Below are positions 61,464-64,000 of a stretch of DNA of 64,000 nucleotides, one piece after another. The number at the start of each line of letters is the position of its first letter. Within the stretch, counting starts at the first letter, position 1. This stretch comes from Fredinandcohnia humi. Lineage in GTDB: Bacteria; Bacillota; Bacilli; Bacillales; Bacillaceae_L. Location: contig NZ_LMBW01000013.1 in NCBI RefSeq assembly GCF_001439915.1, positions 1,527-65,526 on the forward strand, given 5' to 3'. Below the pieces are notes generated by a model. The model saw nothing but the letters and a program-made list of their open reading frames with translations, was not told the DNA's origin and did no database searches. Both the position numbers and the translations under genes were made by a program.

Positions 61464-61958
61464 TTAAAAAACCACTTCTTCAGACAATTCATCGGTTGCT
61501 GTGTTAATGAATAATCCGTGAACGATTACATCAGATGGCATAAGCGGATGGTTGCGGATCGTATCAGCACTTTTTTCCACATAATCGGTTGCTGTCCTGT
61601 TCCCTTCTAGCCATCCGCGCAAACTCATACTAGGAAATTCCGGCATACAATTTTCGAAAAGATACTCAAGTGTTTCGAGTTTATCCTGTGGGACAGAGGG
61701 ACAGGTACACCGTCCCGGTTGGGACGATGTACCTGTCCCCTCGTCCCCAACGACAAAAATGTCTTCAATGTTTTCCTGGTATACTGTTATGATGATATCT
61801 CTCATGATATCGCCGAAGGGTTGTAAAACTTCGCGTCCATAACTATTCAAGATGATGATATCCTCCGGGTTGATATCGTTCAGATAGTTGGTTAAATATT
61901 CTGGTTTGTATTCTGTCCCAGCTACAAACAATACCTTCTTTTTTTCACCTAGATACAT
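61464..61958 (-). CDS. Carbonic anhydrase-like protein (YbcF type) with an in-frame repeat insertion
   Basis: The 164-residue protein resembles the beta-carbonic anhydrase-fold proteins encoded with DabA (B. subtilis YbcF). It has PYGDIMRDI-like PFGDIMRDIIITVYQENIEDI, then a strand ending VVGD, and late LFINTATDELSEE. I see neither CxDxR nor HxxC zinc ligands. Between VVGD and QDKLETLEYL lies a stretch (EGTGTSSQPGRCTCPSVP) encoded by the family D inverted pair at 61690-61747, just where the HxxC loop would be. I chose the ATG at 61958, after GGGGTG, 20 nt from the DUF2294 stop codon. Confidence 0.7.
   Translation of the reverse strand: MYLGEKKKVLFVAGTEYKPEYLTNYLNDINPEDIIILNSYGREVLQPFGDIMRDIIITVYQENIEDIFVVGDEGTGTSSQPGRCTCPSVPQDKLETLEYLFENCMPEFPSMSLRGWLEGNRTATDYVEKSADTIRNHPLMPSDVIVHGLFINTATDELSEEVVF
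61690..61747. repeat. Family D inverted pair (D3) inside a coding sequence
   Basis: Two 27-nt units lie head to head (61690-61716 and 61721-61747) with a 4-nt gap. The first begins GGGACAGAGGGACAGGT, and the second ends ACCTGTCCCCTCGTCCC. Together they form a stem of about 27 bp with few mismatches. All of it is translated within the carbonic anhydrase-like gene without a stop codon. Confidence 0.85.
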
Positions 61959-61977
61959 AGCTTTCACCCCGTCTTTT

Positions 61978-62343
61978 TTATGATAGTTGGCTTTCCAAAT
62001 CACCAGAGAGTTTGAAGACAATGACCCGTTCGCCAGTATGTGTACTAATATCAGTGTAAAAACTAACGACTTCCTGGCCCGTTATTGCGTAAATGATGTT
62101 TTTTAATTCTTCTACTCCAGACTCCACTAAGCTATTTCGGCTTTGTTTAACGGCCAAGAGTCCACGTTGGTCCTCACAAAGCGAATACTCAGCCGGAGTT
62201 AAAATACCACGCAAGACAACAATAATCATATCTCGCAAAATATCCGATTTTACCGACACTGAGCCGCGCCCAAGATAATTTTTTTCCCAATGTGTTAATT
62301 CTTTACTTATTTCGGCTTCGATTGCTCCTTTTGACTTCTCCAT
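61978..62343 (-). CDS. DUF2294 (Na-translocating-linked) domain protein, YbcI-like
   Basis: The 121-residue protein has the DUF2294 pattern: SKELTHWEKNYLGRGSVSVK, SDILRDMIIVVLRGILTPAE, SRNSLVESGVEELKNIIYAI and the last strand TGERVIVFKL. In B. subtilis ybcI lies in the same cluster as the dabA homologue. Its role in inorganic carbon uptake is unknown. It ends 20 nt before the carbonic anhydrase-like gene and 43 nt after dabA, so the three form one operon. Confidence 0.85.
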   Translation of the reverse strand: MEKSKGAIEAEISKELTHWEKNYLGRGSVSVKSDILRDMIIVVLRGILTPAEYSLCEDQRGLLAVKQSRNSLVESGVEELKNIIYAITGQEVVSFYTDISTHTGERVIVFKLSGDLESQLS

Positions 62344-62386
62344 TGTGACTTTTCCTTCTTTCTTATGTAAAATTTAGGAAAAGTGG

Positions 62387-64000
62387 TTATGACCAACTCT
62401 TCCAGTTTCCTTCCGGATCAATTGATGCAAGGCGAATCCATCCATTTTGAACCTTTTGGCGGAATATTGGGTCTTGCCCAAGCAGCCTTTCCACATTTTC
62501 TTTTGGAGCTTGGATGATAACTAATAATCTTAATGGTTTGTGATACATTTCATTATCTGACTTCATCACTGACTGCCAAGGAAGACCAGTTAATAAGTCA
62601 CTAGCGTTGCCCTGCATGACTCCAATACCAGATGTGACAGTTTGGGTCGCTTTATTCCCGCTGCCATAATAATGAGGGGCAACAGTTGATGCATAGTATT
62701 GCAAGTTAATCCACTGACTAACGGTTGCCGGACCCGACATTATGTTTGCAAGCAACTCACCATTTTCATCCTTTTTCCAAGAATAGTTATGAAGAAAGAC
62801 CTCTCCATTCAAATTACACTTTTTCGTAAGCTCGCGTTCTCCAATAATAAATGCGGCATTACGTGCAAGTCCCCACTCAGGGCGAACCTCGCTCCAATCA
62901 TCTGAAAAACGCTTTGCCACTAAACTTGGATTTTTACATTTCGAGATGATATTTGGCAATTGCTGCATCCGCTCGGCATTTGCCTCATGACTAACCCTTG
63001 GAAGTGCTTTTTTGACATGCTCAAATGCTTCCTTTGCTGTAGCTGAAAGTTCATCAGGGACATAAACCCAATGTAACTCATCAAGTGATGTGATATGCTC
63101 ACTAGCTGCAAATACGGTATCATTCGGAATGAAAATTCCCTTTTCAGCAAGACCTTTTCTAACAGTTGGAAGATTACATAAAGTAGCAAGCACCCTCGCG
63201 TTAAATTCACCTGATGCCCCCCCACATGCACCGCAGTCTAGTGCAGAAGCGTATGGGTTGTTGATGCTGCGGCTTCCATGACCGCAAATTACAACTAAAG
63301 GAGCGAAATCTGCGGTAAGCCCCATCATTCTTAAAGCTTGCTCGACATAATGTACCTTAGCCTCTTCTGTAAACCCAACCGGCAGCTCTGACTTGATATT
63401 GTACGTTTCGTCTAGTGATAGTTTAGCAGATGGCTTACGCAGCCACTTTTTACGAATTTTGCTAAAGGATGAATCCATACTTCCCGGAGCAAAACTACGA
63501 ACCAACGTATGCAACCCAAGCCATGGACCACTTATTTCCGGCAATACAAGACTTGAAAGCAGGTTGTGTTTCATCGTCTTAAATATCCCCCCAGGTGATT
63601 GGGTCGCATGAAGACGTTGTTCATACTGTTTTAAATCTATATTTGATTCAATAACTTTGAATTGCGGCTTGTTCATAACCGGCAAAGATCGATGGCTATG
63701 ATTACTGCAAAGCTTTTGCGTTTCGATCGGTAATCCAAAAAATCCAGCTGTACCAAATGTCTCAAAAGGACCTAGCTCTTCCAGTTTACGACGAAAAGGC
63801 TCTGAGCGCACATCAATACAAAAGACGAATTGTGCCTGTACTGCATTTTCATTTTTTTCATATTGGTTCGATTTTGCAGTTACCATATTCATTAATTGAT
63901 GCTCATAGGTTTTTTCCCACGCTTCCATCCAAAGGCGCTGACGTGACGTCTTATCGAAATTAAAGCCTAGCGTAATACGTGCTTTTAGTTCCGATAGAGA
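62387..64000 (-). CDS. dabA: DabA-type inorganic carbon transporter subunit (DUF2309/YbcC), partial
   Basis: The frame stays open to the window edge, so only the C-terminal ~537 residues are seen; the full protein is usually about 800-1000 residues. Zinc-site residues of the DUF2309 family are visible: FVFCIDVRSEPFRR (Cys and Asp), VVICGHGSRSINNPYASALD (His) and CGACGGASGEFNARV (Cys). In Halothiobacillus and Bacillus DabA pairs with the membrane subunit DabB to take up CO2 or bicarbonate. No dabB lies downstream; it may lie beyond 64000. Confidence 0.92.
   Translation of the reverse strand, partial: SLSELKARITLGFNFDKTSRQRLWMEAWEKTYEHQLMNMVTAKSNQYEKNENAVQAQFVFCIDVRSEPFRRKLEELGPFETFGTAGFFGLPIETQKLCSNHSHRSLPVMNKPQFKVIESNIDLKQYEQRLHATQSPGGIFKTMKHNLLSSLVLPEISGPWLGLHTLVRSFAPGSMDSSFSKIRKKWLRKPSAKLSLDETYNIKSELPVGFTEEAKVHYVEQALRMMGLTADFAPLVVICGHGSRSINNPYASALDCGACGGASGEFNARVLATLCNLPTVRKGLAEKGIFIPNDTVFAASEHITSLDELHWVYVPDELSATAKEAFEHVKKALPRVSHEANAERMQQLPNIISKCKNPSLVAKRFSDDWSEVRPEWGLARNAAFIIGERELTKKCNLNGEVFLHNYSWKKDENGELLANIMSGPATVSQWINLQYYASTVAPHYYGSGNKATQTVTSGIGVMQGNASDLLTGLPWQSVMKSDNEMYHKPLRLLVIIQAPKENVERLLGQDPIFRQKVQNGWIRLASIDPEGNWKSWS

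Overview
The window is chromosomal DNA of a low-GC, endospore-forming Bacillaceae, probably close to Neobacillus or Bacillus sensu lato. The evidence is the small sporulation gene cmpA, SigB, the NdoA/NdoAI pair, T-box and SAM riboswitch leaders, and a run tex–sigB–ndoA–ndoAI–alr–ydcC–acpS–rhomboid–ydbT–ydbS–cshA–murF–ddl that matches the Bacillus subtilis ydb/ydc region in inverted orientation. I saw no rRNA, tRNA, prophage, CRISPR array or intact transposase.

Layout. 1–16.4 kb: SprT-like protein, CmpA, Tex, an orphan sigB with no rsb genes beside it, the EndoA toxin–antitoxin pair, alanine racemase, a LolA-like lipoprotein, holo-ACP synthase, a rhomboid protease, two PH-domain membrane proteins, the CshA helicase, MurF and Ddl (D-alanine and cell wall, RNA turnover, stress). 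16.4–20.3 kb: a CNNM/CBS membrane protein, a MerR-type regulator with a disrupted start, a rhodanese and a VanZ-like protein. 20.3–25.7 kb: an N-acetylglucosamine regulon (nagA-nagB-nagR plus a TIM-barrel-like gene, and the PTS permease), with two identical NagR-type operators. 26–33.9 kb: a KynB-like cyclase, a CAP-domain lipoprotein, T-box-controlled tyrosyl-tRNA synthetase, catE/catR, a LiaG-like protein and a polysaccharide deacetylase. 33.9–38.4 kb: an ECF transporter with a SAM hydrolase behind a T-box whose specifier reads Met. 38.4–53 kb: a BcrC-like phosphatase, cardiolipin synthase, a metallo-hydrolase, a flavin reductase, a prolyl 4-hydroxylase, ferredoxin, an Mta-like regulator, an RND pump with a divergent TetR regulator, and proline biosynthesis (proI-proB-proA). 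53–64 kb: a MOSC protein, an alpha-hydroxy-acid oxidase, a SAM-riboswitch group (hcxA-like dehydrogenase and metQ-metN-metP), serA behind a ZTP riboswitch, and an inorganic-carbon cluster (carbonic-anhydrase-like protein, DUF2294 protein, DabA) that runs off the end of the window.

Methionine is a theme. A Met-type T-box controls SAM hydrolase plus an ECF transporter, and a SAM-I riboswitch controls a methionine ABC importer plus a 2-keto-acid reductase homologue. One-carbon metabolism joins through ZTP-controlled serA.

The most unusual content is intergenic. Seven copies of a ~110–250 bp element with three hairpins (family A) share a 'GGCGGATGCCA' core. Their stems vary by compensatory changes, and six of seven point their 3' end at a start codon 19–193 nt away. 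Three copies carry an extra double-hairpin module that also occurs in two other repeat families. A 27-nt palindromic element (family D) occurs at three loci, and an inverted pair of it is translated in frame inside the carbonic-anhydrase-like gene. Four intergenic arrays (family E) share an architecture, but each uses its own word. A structured, probably non-coding minus-strand transcript ending in a strong terminator lies upstream of cshA.
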